A stretch of 64,000 nt of DNA from Seminavis robusta (Eukaryota; Bacillariophyta; Bacillariophyceae; Naviculales; Naviculaceae): positions 19,386 through 83,385 of the forward strand of contig CAICTM010000261.1 in assembly GCA_903772945.1 (NCBI GenBank). Direction: 5' to 3'. Position numbers and translations under genes: made by a program. Below, piece by piece: positions 11,099 to 22,724 of this stretch (position 1 is the first letter of the stretch; each line of letters starts with the position of its first letter). The notes under the pieces are model-generated. The model worked only from the letters and a program-made list of their open reading frames with translations. It did no database searches and had not been told where the DNA came from.

Positions 11099-14000
11099 AA
11101 ACGAGAGCATGGGTGGTGACAAAGGGAAAGGAAAAGGCAAGGGCAAGGACAAGGATATAGAAGAGGAATACGAAGAGGAGGAAGCTGTGGACGACTACCT
11201 TGTGGCTGATGTGCCTGACGATGAAGAGGAGAAGCCCATGGGTGGTGGCAAAGGGAAAGGAAAAGACACAGACGACAACGATGAAACGGAAACGGAAACG
11301 GAAACAGATATGGAAATGGTGGAAGAGGATAGTATTGATGTCGACATGATAAATGAGCCGGAGAGCTTTGAGGAAGAGTACATGCCTCCGCCTAGCAAAG
11401 ACAAAGGCAAGGGGAAGGGGAAGGACAAGGATATGGAAGAAGAAGACGAGGAGGACGAAGAAGAAGACGAGGAGGACGAAGAAGAAGACGAGGAGGTCGG
11501 GGAGCCTGCCCAAGCTCCAGACATATCTCCCGACGACAGTGGGGAAGACATGGAGGAAGAGACGACAGGTGGAAAAGGAAAGGGAAAAGGAAAAGGAGAC
11601 ACTGTGCCCGAAGAGGAATCGGAAGATGAAACATTCTTGATGCCTCCTGAGGATTCGCCAGACGAAGCAACCGAGATGCCCACCCCCATGCCCACTATTG
11701 TGGAAACAGATGAGCCGCCCACCTTGGAACCGGTCACTGTATGCCCTGCCGATATCCTGCAATGTCCTGATGGAAGTACGGTGGTGCGAGAAGGACCGTA
11801 TTGTGACTTCCCAATCTGTCCAACAGTGCCTCCGACGCCTGAGACGGAATCTCCTACTCCTATGTTACCTGAAACCGAAGCACCCACAGCAGAGCCAACA
11901 GCGGGCGAGATCCCAGTCACCGAAGCACCCACATCAGAGCCAACAGCGGGCGAGATCCCAGTCACAGAGCCACCGGCCACCGATGCCCCAGAAACTGCCC
12001 AGCCGACGAACGGAGGAGAATCCATAACGGAAGCTCCGGTTGTGGATCCATCAGTCACTGAAGCACCGGTGGAACTCAACGACAGTTGTTCGCTTGCCAT
12101 TCCAGTCACCGTTGGAGAGGAGATTGAAGGTTCCACAGTTGACGCCCAGTTCTCAGAAATTGAAGGATGCGGATCGGCCCTCGGTGGAGAGCAGGCAGCT
12201 CCTGGACTATGGTACACGGTAGTTGGAACAGGCGCTGGTCTCAAAGCCGCAGTCAACTCAAGCTACGACATCCAGATGTCAGTTTTTGGAGGTCCTGATT
12301 GTGACACTTTGCTCTGTATTGGTGGAACAGCAGGCGAAGAATTCCCGTGGACAGACGCCGAATTCAGTTGGGCAGGAGACGAAGGAGAAACCTACAAAAT
12401 CTATATCAATGGATGGGAGGGACAGACTGGAGCCTTTGTTTTGAAGGTGACTGAGGGTGACGTGCCTAGTAACAGTGAGTGTTCCAGCGCCATTCCTGTC
12501 GAGAGCGGACAAAGGGTAGGTGGAACCACCGAGTTCAGTCCGATTCCAGATCTCGAACCGTGCGAGAGCGAGGAATTCTTCACCAATATCACAGCCCCCG
12601 CCGTTTGGTACTCTATTGTTGGAACTGGAGACATCATCCAGCTATCTGTGTGGGCTGAATACGACGCACAAGTATCGATTTATCAGGGAGACAGCTGTGA
12701 CGCGTTGTCGTGTGTTGCGACCAACGATGATTCCCCCGTTGATGGTCCGAGAAGCATCATATCGGAACGACTCGAAGATGGACAACAATACTTTATCCTC
12801 GTTCACGGTTTTGGTCAAGCTGCTGGAGATTTTGGCCTTGTAGTGGAAACCTTGGAGGCTGCCCCAAATGATGAGTGCTCCACTGCGGCGGCACTGACGT
12901 TGGGCGTTCCTGAGCCTGGGAATACTTTCCCTGCTAGCAGCGACGATGTCATACCATTTTGTGGGATGTAAGTGAACGGCGTTACACAATCTACTTTGGC
13001 AGCATTCGTGTTCCTTTTCAACTTGGATCCAGTCTGTGTGCGACTTACAAATCAGTTTTCCTGTTTTTACATTCTCGCAGTGGAACCAACGAATCAAGCG
13101 TTGGCGTGTGGTATTTCGTAGCTGGGACAGGAGGCATTCTACAAGCGTCTTTGAATAATACTCTGATCTTGGACTTCAGCATTTACTCCGGCGACACTTG
13201 TGATGCCCTCACCTGCGTCGACTCGCAGGACCGCGCCCTTTTCCCTCTGGACTGGGAATCGGTGGAAGGAGAACAGTATTTTGTATACGTATACGGGTCT
13301 GACAAGTTGCAGAAGGACCAGTTCGAACTGCTCGTAGAGGAAGTGGACAGGCCAGCAAACGATCTGTGCGAAAACGCCGTCCCCTTGCGGATCAATGAGC
13401 GACCCACCGATGGAACTACAAGTGCCTCCTCAACTGAAGAAGGGCTCGAGTTTTGTGGAGAAGTCTTTGAAATAGGCTTTGGAGGTGTCTGGTAAGGATT
13501 GATCGGACTCGGTTTACTTCTTCTTTCTTTGATGAACCCCGTCCTCACGTGCATCTTCGCAGGTACTCGTTCACGGGTAACGGAGACCTGCTGCTCGTTG
13601 GAGTCAATTCAGCAACCGAAGGTGTGCTCCCATTCGACTCACAACTCAGCGTATATTCAGGCGCAAGCTGCGGCGAGCTTACATGCATAGACGGAAATGA
13701 CCAGGGAAATAGACTTGGCTATTCCAGTGCAGTGTCGTTTACATCGGTGGAAGGAGAGACCTACTATGCGCTCGGTAAGTACACAGAAAAGAAGGCGAGG
13801 CATCGTGGCACGCTATCGTGTTGAACGGAGCCTTACCTGCTCTTGCCGTCACCCGTCTCCCAGTGCATGGTTGGGCATTGAGCCGTGGGGACTTCACCAT
13901 TGAGTTGCGAGGAGTTGGGCGGCCGTTCAACAATAACTGTGAAGATGCCATTGCATTGGAACCCTTTGACACAGTGCCAGGGGCTACCTATTTTGCCCAG

Positions 14001-14920
14001 CAAGACGAGAACCACGATTTCGAAACATGTGGAAGTTCTCAGGGCAGAAACTATTCGTCTCCCGGTATATGGTACAGGTGAGCTACTGTCATCGAGCTTA
14101 AAAAAGTGAACTGAAGTTCAAATGACTGCAGTAGCTAACGTTGCTTCTCCAAACCCGACTACCAGCGTCGAGGGGACAGGAGGCTTGTTGGAAGCATCTA
14201 TTCAGGCTACATATGACGTTCAACTCACAGTTTTCAGCGGAGAATGCAGCGGCTTGGCATGTGTATCAGGTACAGAAGGGTTCACCACAGACTTCTTCTC
14301 CGGTTCTGTGCTCTGGGAATCCGTGGAAGGCACTGTATATTCGATCCTCGTGCATGGTTTTTCGGGCCAAGTCGGGGAGTTTGAACTGTACTTTGCCGAA
14401 GTTGCACGGCCAACCAACGATATATGTGAGCAGGCAATAGCCCTGGAGGTAGAAGACTTGGTTCAAGGGTCCAACGAGTATGCTGCCGACGATGTGGTCC
14501 CAGATTGCGGTAAGTGAAAATGCAAGGGCATGAATGCAAGGATATCGTGACGTTGATCTTACCCGACTCTTGACTCTTCCATGTGTATACACAGAGGACA
14601 ACACAGATCCAGTATCTTCAATGGCCCCAGGCGTGTGGTATTCATTCAGAACAGACACACTTCCTCCAGGGGATAGCATCTATAGTCTGACGGCGCTGCT
14701 GACAAACTACACGGTGACATTTCAACACCAGATCTCGATTCTGCAGGGAAACAGCTGCGCTTCCCTGCAATGCATTGGATGGGATAACTCGGATTTTGTT
14801 TCGGCAACGGTTGAGTTTTTCCCTCAAGCTGGTGTCCAGTATTACATTTTGGTGCAAGGCGAAGGTGACTCAAGAGGCCAATTCGAGCTTGGCTTGTACC
14901 CCATCGAGAACGTGTTGTAG
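10266..14920 (+). CDS. Secreted acidic/GKGK protein with 6 PPC-like tandem domains (paralogue B)
   Basis: Seven exons: 10266-10448, 10554-12967, 13081-13491, 13563-13774, 13864-14077, 14166-14509, 14595-14920. They sum to 4104 nt, about 1367 residues, in one frame. A signal peptide (residues about 1-28) is followed by a region of about 380 residues in which Glu/Asp runs alternate with GKGKGKGKD-type blocks. Near residue 458 is a cysteine motif, CPADILQCPDG...CDFPICP, of a kind I associate with diatom secreted proteins; I am not certain of its family. A Thr/Pro/Glu linker follows, with a duplicated EAPT/SEPTAGEIPV phrase, and then six PPC-like domains from about residue 570. Domains 1-5 match the five domains of paralogue C in order and in individual features, so B and C are duplicates. 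The alternating charge suggests polyanion or mineral binding, but this is inference. Confidence 0.85.
10795..11510 (+). repeat. Coding low-complexity array: GAA/GAG runs alternating with GGCAAAGG units
   Basis: Within exon 2 of paralogue B, GAA/GAG/GAC runs (Glu/Asp) alternate several times with GGNAARGG units (Gly-Lys). The long minus-strand frames across this stretch are shadows of the codon repeats. Confidence 0.85.
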
Positions 14921-15476
14921 TAGCTAGCTAGGGCGAGAGCTACGAGCAATCAAGGGCTGTGATTTGCGTGCATGCAGGCATGCAAAAAGCCCGGACGAAG
15001 AACTTATTAGATAAACTGCTTTGTATCCAGTATGCAAATAAGGAATCCGGTGGTCTCTCTGAAAGGGACTGCCGTGCGGTGTGTATACGGGCAACTCTTA
15101 GTGATAGATGTAATTGAAAAAGTATTCATGATTTCTCATCCCTTCTCTACTCTAGCTAGAGCTACCGTGGCTAGCATTCAACCAAAGAGGTGCGGTTGCC
15201 ACCCCAATCCAATCGTCAAGGTCGAGGATCACTGTGTGAGGACTGATTCTCCATTAGAGCTAAGGCGAAAAGGCTTCACCGAGACCCCACGCGATACCGG
15301 TACATGTACAGTACACGCTCTTAGACGCACACTACGCTGTATCCATCCTCGTCCTTTTCACGAAAACCAATCCATCGGACCGAAACGCGACGCCTTCCAC
15401 AACAATGACACAAATCCAATTTTACCTTTGTTATTATTACCGGGGCCTTTGCTATTATTGACTGAACGGAATAACC
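14921..15476. other. Intergenic region between paralogue B and RFC4
   Basis: No gene is supported. It starts with a TAGCTAGCTAG stretch at 14922 and carries a TACCGGTA palindrome at 15295. The last 60 bp are T/A-rich and lead into the ATG of the replication factor C gene. Confidence 0.5.
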
Positions 15477-16941
15477 ATGCCGCCTGTATCCGCCAAAAGC
15501 ATCCCCTGGGTCGAACTGTACCGTCCGAAGAACCTCGATCAAGTGTCACATCAAGTGGAAGTAGTGGCTACCCTCAAAAAGGCTGTGGAGACAGGACAAC
15601 TTCCACATCTTCTTCTGGTGAGTCGAGTCTCTACCCTGCCACCACGCCTGTTGTCTCGCAAGCTTATTGTGACTCATGAATCCTATTAATTTTTATCACA
15701 GCATGGACCACCAGGGAGCGGGTACGTAGTCTATTTGCGGTTGATGAGTGCTACGTATCATATCCTTGTCTCTCACGATGGATTTTTTAAATATTGATGG
15801 GACAGAAAAACATCTGTGGCTTTGGCATTGTGCAAACAGCTCTATCACCCCTCCCAACTCAAACGACGAGTGTTGGAACTGAATGCCAGCGATGAACGAG
15901 GAATCTCAGTGGTACGCGACAAAATCAAACAATTTGCCAGTCTGACGGTGGGAGGCAGTAGCAAGTCGTCTGGCAGCAACAAGATGAAGTCCAGCTTTTT
16001 GGTGAAAAAGGACAACCAAAAGGACGAAAAGATGGACGAAGGAGAGGACACTAAACATTATCCCAATCCACCCTTCAAAATTATTATTCTTGATGAAGCT
16101 GGTAAGGTGGTTGGTCCTTGGATTGATGATTGTGGTTCGGTTGCTGGACACATAAACCAATGCTGTCTCACTCCCAATTCCTGATGTTTCTTCTTGATTA
16201 GACGCTGTTACACCAGATGCCCAGGCAGCATTACGACGAATTATTGTAAGCATATTCAATCGTGAGCACAGTGTCTCATTTTAACAACTCAACTCACCAT
16301 CTCCTTTTTCATGCAATGAAAATATCTGGTCTTTGCAGGAAGCCTATTCCAACATCACACGATTCATTCTAATTTGCAACTATGTGTCTCGCATTATTGA
16401 ACCTGTCGCAAGTCGATGCGCCAAATTCCGCTTTCAAAGTCTTCCCGTGGACAGCATGAAAAAACGATTGCAAGATATCGCATCTCATGAAGGATTGACA
16501 GTCAAGGATGATATCGTTGACGAGGTTTTGAAACTATCCGGTGGAGACATGCGAAAAGCCGTCACGACTCTTCAGTGCGTCCATTCCTTGGGTGGCAGTA
16601 GTAGCTGCAATGTAACTACGGAAACAATCTACGAAATGGTGGGTCTGTGTACTCCCGGTGTCTTTGACGCTCTTTGGGAAGACATTTGGTCAGGTGAGAT
16701 CGGGCGGGTGCAAAAGACTGTGGACGACATTTGTGCCGATGGCTTTTCTGCCCAGTTTTTGCTCGATGGTTTGACCGACAAAGTGGTATCCAGCGACAAA
16801 ATCAACGATATGGCCAAGGCTACCATAGCCATCAAGATTGCCGAGGCCGAAAAGATGATGATTGATGGTGCAGATGAAGGCCTCCAATTGATGAATGTCT
16901 GCAGCCACGCCTTGACTGCTGTTGCGACTTCAAAGAAATAA
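15477..16941 (+). CDS. RFC4: Replication factor C small subunit (RFC4-type clamp-loader ATPase)
   Basis: Five exons (15477-15617, 15702-15721, 15806-16101, 16202-16245, 16339-16941) give 367 residues, in the usual size range for this family. The N-terminal [13 protein letters not shown] box is followed by Walker [20 protein letters not shown], Walker [16 protein letters not shown] and sensor 1 (FILICNY). The SRC arginine-finger motif reads [11 protein letters not shown], and the GGDMRKA sensor 2 region and collar domain follow. The 'CAKFRF' sequence favours the RFC4 (yeast Rfc2) branch over RFC2. The product would act in the nucleus, loading PCNA onto primed DNA as part of the pentameric clamp loader. 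A lysine/serine-rich insert (about residues 96-128) before Walker B looks longer than usual. Exon 2 is only 20 nt and carries most of Walker A. Confidence 0.95.
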
Positions 16942-16944
16942 ATG

Positions 16945-17070
16945 AGAAAAGGTCGGGGAGACATCAATCTCCAGTGGGTATAGATTCCACGGTATTGAAG
17001 CCACCCATGAGAGAAGTTCGGGGAGACGGCAATCTTCAGTGGGTATAGATTCGATTCCACACTGAAGCCA
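16945..17070 (+). repeat. Imperfect tandem duplication downstream of RFC4
   Basis: Two copies of about 60 bp, starting at 16945 and 17011, share 'tcggggagac', 'caatct-cagtgggtatag' and 'ttccac...tgaagcca'. They lie just after the stop codon and may fall within the 3' UTR. Confidence 0.8.
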
Positions 17071-18150
17071 TACTTCGTTGGTTGGCTACTACCGTATATC
17101 AAGCAATAAGCTCTCAACAATGAAAACTAGCACTTGCAGAGGCTTTGAAGGTGCCTTCAGCCAGGATGCTATCGTCTCTAGTCTCTAGTACGTTACAGTA
17201 CCGGTACTATTCGTGTTGTAGCTGCTACGGTACGAGTACTTCTGCTATTAGTGCGTCAAAGAAACCTGCGGGTGACAAGCCCCTCCGCACCTTCATAAGG
17301 TTGTGTGGATGGTCGGTACCGACCCGTACAGCGTGCGGCCCACGTGCCAATGGACTGCCATAGGAACGTGTCGTTTAGAAGGACTCAGTCACTCGGTCCT
17401 GCTACCATTGCCATGTCGGAGGGAAATCTGCCTATAGGACTTGCCATCGGTATCATGTTGGTAGTCATCAATCGTACAGCCGATGACGTTCAGAGGATCC
17501 TAGTAGTCAATTCTCTCCAACGGAGTGCCTCGTATCGTCTTGTTGCTCAGAGCCAGTAGGGAAGTTCATAATTGTGAAAAGCAAGGGAGACACGTGCAGG
17601 TATCTGTGGATACGCTGTATCATCAGTGCAAGCCATGGTCGGGAACTTGATAGCTAGCTGACTCTAGCTAGCTAACCACAGGTTTGGACGTTTGACAGTA
17701 GGGGAAAGCTAGATCTACATGCATTCTTTCGGTGTCATCGCTGCTCACGATCTGTTCGATGGCCAAAGATTCGTGTGATGGCCAACATTCACCGCTACAT
17801 GTACCGGTAGTAGGTCGTCAGGTGATAACTGCCCATCAACGGCATTACATCTGTGACTTGTAAATGGAAATCCGGCCAAGCAACAAGGAAATTATTGGAG
17901 TTTCCCCAATATCGGCACAAACCTAATTCAGGCGAAAGATACTTAGCGAACAGGCATAGCGGGGGCTTCGCGTGTGATATCTTTTGCTGAGTGCCAATCG
18001 GCCGAAGATGAATGACCCCCCCGAAGCTGCTCTCCAGTGATATTGGACTCAGATCGGTTCGGATGATTGTCTGTTGATCAATCAATAAGCCACTATCAAC
18101 CTGACCTGTTCATAGTAATCAGATAGCCACTACTAGTCAAGTGACAGACC
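17071..18150. other. Intergenic region between RFC4 and paralogue C
   Basis: Only short overlapping open frames; no gene supported. TACCGGTA palindromes lie at 17199 and 17802, and CTAGCTAG-type words near 17650-17680. Confidence 0.5.
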
Positions 18151-20703
18151 ATGAAGTTACCTTCAAGCATTCTATCCATCCTAGGATTGGCCTTGGCCAT
18201 CCAACAAGCCCCTGTGGCACAAGCCTCGGTCTCTCGAGGTTTGAGTGGAGAATCAACCGCAGAGCCCTTCCCTGAGGACGATGACCAGAGAACCCAGAGT
18301 CCTGATCCCGGTCTGCCGTCTGGAGAGACTCCTGCGAATGACATGTGTGCTGATGCACAGGTGGTTCAAGTAGGTGACCAACTGGTGGCATCTACCGACG
18401 CAGCAACCACCGGTCAAGCGGATACCTGTGGCAGCTTCTCGCCCGAGTTCTCCTTTTTTGGCCCTGGAAACGCCACGGGAGTCTGGTTCGCCATTGAAGG
18501 AACTGGAGGAGGTCTCGAGGCAGAAGTCAATGCTACCTATGATATGCAAGTTGCCGTTTATACCGGATCCTGTGATGAGCTTGCCTGTGTGGATGGAACT
18601 GCAGGAGATCCCCCTCGTTGGGACTACGGTGATATCAAATGGGGCTCCAAGGAAGGAGTGATGTACTACATTTTAGTGGCTGGCTGGGAAGGCGATGTAG
18701 GAGACTTTACTCTCTCCATTTACGAAGGCGAAGAACCAGAAAACACGGATTGTGCGGCTGCCGTACCACTCACCATTGGAGAGACTTATGAAGATGGCAC
18801 TACCGAGTTTGCTACCATTCCCGATGAAGGAGACTTCCCAGCTTGTACTATGTAAGTACAGTAGTGATGGCTGACGGCCTGTTCTTGTGGAGATATGCAT
18901 TTTTCTTTGCAAACTCTAACCCAACCCTGATCACTTGCAACCTATGCAGTGGCGAGTTCTTGAATGGCATCACTGCTCCCACGGTCTGGTTCAGCGTAGT
19001 GGGTGCGTCTTTCACGGATATAGTCAGTCAGCTTGGAGTGCTTTACACTAGCCTGACCTCTTGAGGATTTCTTTCTCTGTTTGATTTCTTTCTTCAGGTA
19101 ATGGGGAGATTACCCAGTTCTCCCTAGTTGCAGATTATGATGGTTGGATCTCCATCTACAAAGGAGATAGTTGCGATGAGTTGGAATGCATCAATTCCAA
19201 CGATGATTCTCCACTCAACGATGGCTCGGAGAGTGTGATTGCTCAACCACTCGAGGAAGGCGCCACTTATTTCATCAATGTACACGGTTATGAGAAGAGC
19301 TATGGTAACTTTGGAATCGAAAGCAAGACACTAGAACCAGTCGCAAACGACATGTGTTCGGATGCTGAACCGTTGGAGTTGGGCGTGAACGCGTCTAGTA
19401 GCAGTTTGGCTGCCACTGCGGATCCTGGTCTCCCTGAATGTGGACTGTACGTTCCAAGATGATGTTTGTTCTTATGATGGGCTAGTTGTCTCTTGAAGTT
19501 TCTGACGCTGTTGTTTTTGCTAAATCATACTGTCTGTTGATGATAGAGGCACCAACGAATCCTCTATTGGAGTCTGGTACACGATGGAAGGGACCGGAAA
19601 CCCTGTGCAAATCAGACTTGAAGGATCTGGCTTCAATCTGGAGCTTCACTTCAGCATCTACACCGGAAGTTGCGACGATCTTGTTTGTGCTGGTAACCAG
19701 TTCGTTGGCTTCTTGCCGTTTACGTGGGATACCGTGGAAGGAGAGACGTACAACATTTATGTCTACGGGCGCACTCGTGCTCTATCCGACATCTTCACAA
19801 TCATTACGGAAGAAGTCGAACGGCCAGCCAATGACATGTGCGAGGACGCCGTGCCATTGGTACTGAACGAGGTTGTGTCTGGTACTACACTTGCCTCGAG
19901 CGCAGATGAAGGGCTGGAAACTTGTGGCGATGTCATAGGTCTTGGTTTTGGTGGGGTTTGGTATTCTTTTGAAGGTAAGAAAGTATCGTACCGGGTTTTC
20001 GCCGTGTTTGTTTAAGCTCGCAACTTATCAATCATCGTCTTTTTCAGGAAACGGTGACAGACGTCTTGTTGGCGTGAGCTCAGGCTCCAATGGAACCGGT
20101 TTCTTCGATACCATCCTCTCTGTCTACGAAGGAGATTGCGGCTCTCTTACCTGCGTTGGCGGTGACGATCAGGGCCAAGGTTTCCTAGAGTACGAGAACG
20201 TAGTTCTTATTGATACTGTCGAGGGAACCATGTACTATGCCTATGTCCATGGATTTGGACTCAGCCGTGGTGACTTCGAAATTGCAGAGATCGGCATCCC
20301 CCGCCCAGAAAATGATGCCTGTGAAGATGCTACGCCACTGGAACTCGGAGATAATGTCGAGGGTTCCACTCAGTTTGCGGGCACGGACATGGTTGACATT
20401 GAATCCTGTGGAACCTCCCAGTTTGGCAATGATACAGCCCCTGGTCTCTGGTACACCGTGGTCGGCGAAGGTTTCGCGGTTCAAGCTTCGGTGAACGCCC
20501 AATATGATTTCCAAATGACTGTCTTCTCCGGAGATTGTGATGCGCTGGAGTGTGTGGACGGAACGGAAGGAAATGAGGGCGACTTTTTCAATGGCGGTTT
20601 GATCTGGACTGCCGAGGAAGGAGTTACCTACACTGTGTTGGTCCACGGCTACAACGGAGGTGTTGGATCCTTTGATTTGTTCTACGAAACTGCAATCTTC
20701 TAA
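18151..20703 (+). CDS. Secreted protein with 5 PPC-like tandem domains (paralogue C)
   Basis: Five exons (18151-18851, 18950-19002, 19098-19446, 19547-19974, 20048-20703) sum to 2187 nt, 728 residues, in one frame. After a signal peptide (residues about 1-25) there is only a short acidic, proline-containing spacer, then five PPC-like domains starting at NDMCADAQ. This is the shortest family member and the best view of the core. Domain 3 has the GTNESSIGVWY start and domain 4 the GLGFGGVWYSF signature, both found at the same places in paralogue B. Introns separate CG from GTNES and split the Gly of the EGNG or VVGNG turn, as in B and D. No enzymatic motif is seen. An extracellular structural or ligand-binding role is inferred. 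Confidence 0.87.
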
Positions 20704-21336
20704 GCTACCTTGGTGACATGCTCGTGTTGCCAGCGTCCAGTCCACGGACTATATCTGTAGATTTCATGCAACCTGCTTCAATTATTAAAGTTAAATGTGT
20801 TGGTTTTTCTGTGGCTTCTAAGCAGGGATGTATCATTTCCTCCAGTTGAAGGCGTCTTCAAGGTTTCCATGATGCGAGGACAAAGCGTGGAGTCGAGCAG
20901 GTGACGCTGAAGCCGCTCCTGGACAACATGAACCACGGCCCGGGTATGTGTCAAGACGACCAAGAAGAGAAAGAAGACTTGCCCTGGAGAAGAGGCGCTT
21001 GGTATGATATGCTTCCGACCAAAACTACGAGGCCGTGTTTCGTCCGAGGTAGTCAACGAGCAATCGACGTACCGGTACTAGAGTAAAACCAGAGGCAAAA
21101 TCCATGGCTTGTCCTGGCCCTTATTAGGGCGAAGGCCCCACATTTTGTAACCTTTTCGTCTTGTCACTGGAAAGCTTCTGACCTCCTTCATTCCTGAGGC
21201 TCCAAGAATAAATGAAAACCGATCCAGACGATGGTACGAAAAGCCCAGGAGCTCCGGGAGATGGAATATGGAAACTTGAGAGTGAACAATGCGCAACGTA
21301 CGAGCTTTGCTCAGTTTTAATAAGTACGGCAGGAGC
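20704..21336. other. Convergent intergenic region
   Basis: It separates the 3' end of paralogue C (plus) from the 3' end of a minus-strand gene. No gene is supported. A TACCGGTA palindrome lies at 21070. Confidence 0.5.
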
Positions 21337-22137
21337 TTATTCGTTTTTGCTATTGCTCAACAGGGCTTCAATCTCTTCTAGGCGATCAGAAATGGCTTTA
21401 CGTTGATCGTCATCCTCCATTTCCTCGGTTGGCAATTGGAGCACTCGCTGGAGAGCCTGAAATTCCCCAAAGAGGTCGTCTCCCTTTTTGTTATGCCGGT
21501 AGGGTTCGAATGTTGACAATATAGTTCTAGTAAGGACCAGAGCACACAATCACAAAAAACAAGGCAATCTGCTCTGCTACATACCTTTTCACAGACCTTG
21601 ATCATACACTGCAGTGGCTTCAGCTGCTCGTACTGTGAGAACACTAAAGCGGCAAAGGCATCCTTACTGCAATACAACAACACGGAAAGAAGCATTAGAA
21701 GGAAGGCACATTGTGCTAGCTAGGGCAAGATGAATCAACTTTACTGTATCTTACCGGGCACTATCCAAATCCTCTAGATGGACAAGATGCAGAAGGGCTG
21801 AATCACAGCAGACATCAATCAGCCATTGCAATGCCTCTTGCTTGGTTTCTTCGTCGTCCAACTCTTGCAACTTCAACGCCGGCTTCCTTCCCAGGTTTAG
21901 GGCATCGGCAAAGGACCGCGAAGCCTTTTCGTATTCTTGGTCTTCCAGGAAGCTCGTCGCTTCGGCTGCAGCATCATATCCAATCAGCAATCTCTGTTTT
22001 AGAAATTCAACATTGTTGCTGTTGGATGCCAGCAACACCGCAAAGAGAGCTCCCAGTGAGTGCATCGTTGAAGGAGGCAAGTAAATTGTCAGTCGTGGAA
22101 CATGAATGAGGTTGGAATGATGTCCAATGCTTGCCAC
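21337..22137 (-). CDS. Hypothetical helical-repeat (TPR-like) protein, three exons
   Basis: On the minus strand, exons 22137-21755 and 21666-21585 join in frame (SAR|KDAFAALVF). A last exon ending at 21337 encodes LFGEFQALQRVLQLPTEEM. The predicted protein is all-helical and mildly acidic. A pair of helices (AAAEATSFLEDQEYEKASRS) resembles a tetratricopeptide repeat, and a similar one follows (DSALLHLVHLEDLDSARKDA). No specific family is recognised. The start is uncertain: the first ATG is used here, but MHSLGALFAV further in, or an upstream exon in 22230-22565, are possible. The acceptor of the last exon is also uncertain because no clean phase match was found. Confidence 0.55.
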
Positions 22138-22724
22138 AGTCGCACCAGTGCTTGATTTTTAGTGCCAGAGTGCCAGCCTGTGCCAACAATAGCCAGCCGC
22201 CTTGCGAGTGTGTGTGGCTCGGAACCTAGCTAGCCATAGGCCATGCAAACGACAAATTTGTCCAACATTTCGGGGGCGAGCTCGTGTGTGGGGTAATGGA
22301 CAATGATGGTATACTTTCGTCCACTGCTTACGATCGAAAATGCCATCTTTTGTTTGCTCTCGCCAAAGATACCTACAAGAAGAACCAATTTTGAATTTCG
22401 AGCTGAACCTACAGCTTTTTCCCACACAGAATCATTTGCGAGTGAGAAACTCAAAAGCTTTTTACAGAGGACTCTGCCTCCCTTGGCTTTGGACGGAGCG
22501 GAGCAACCGAGTGCAGATCCCATATTTCGATCATTCGTGCTGTTCCCGATTGAGCAACATAACAACTACTCGTAATAGCAACGGCAAGCAGCAAGTATTG
22601 ATCAAGGATCACAGCAACGAGCAACCAAATTCTCGCAACCAACTCGCAAACAAGATACTACTAGTACGCACAGCGAGACAACAGTATTGTAGGACAAGCG
22701 CCAGACAACCATCACACCATCATC
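22138..22724. other. Short region between the TPR-like gene and paralogue D, with a possible minus-strand exon
   Basis: A minus-strand frame at 22230-22565 (up to 111 residues, with phrases SKLVLLVGIFGE and KYTIIVHYPTHELAP) reads like protein. It could be a small gene or the first exon of the TPR-like gene. The join to that gene could not be settled. The interval to the ATG at 22725 probably holds a divergent promoter. Confidence 0.4.

Noticed and set aside
10638-12256. Long minus-strand frames opposite the acidic/GKGK region of paralogue B
   Set aside because: They are Phe/Ser-rich antisense products of GAA/GAG and GGCAAAGG repeats, not genes.
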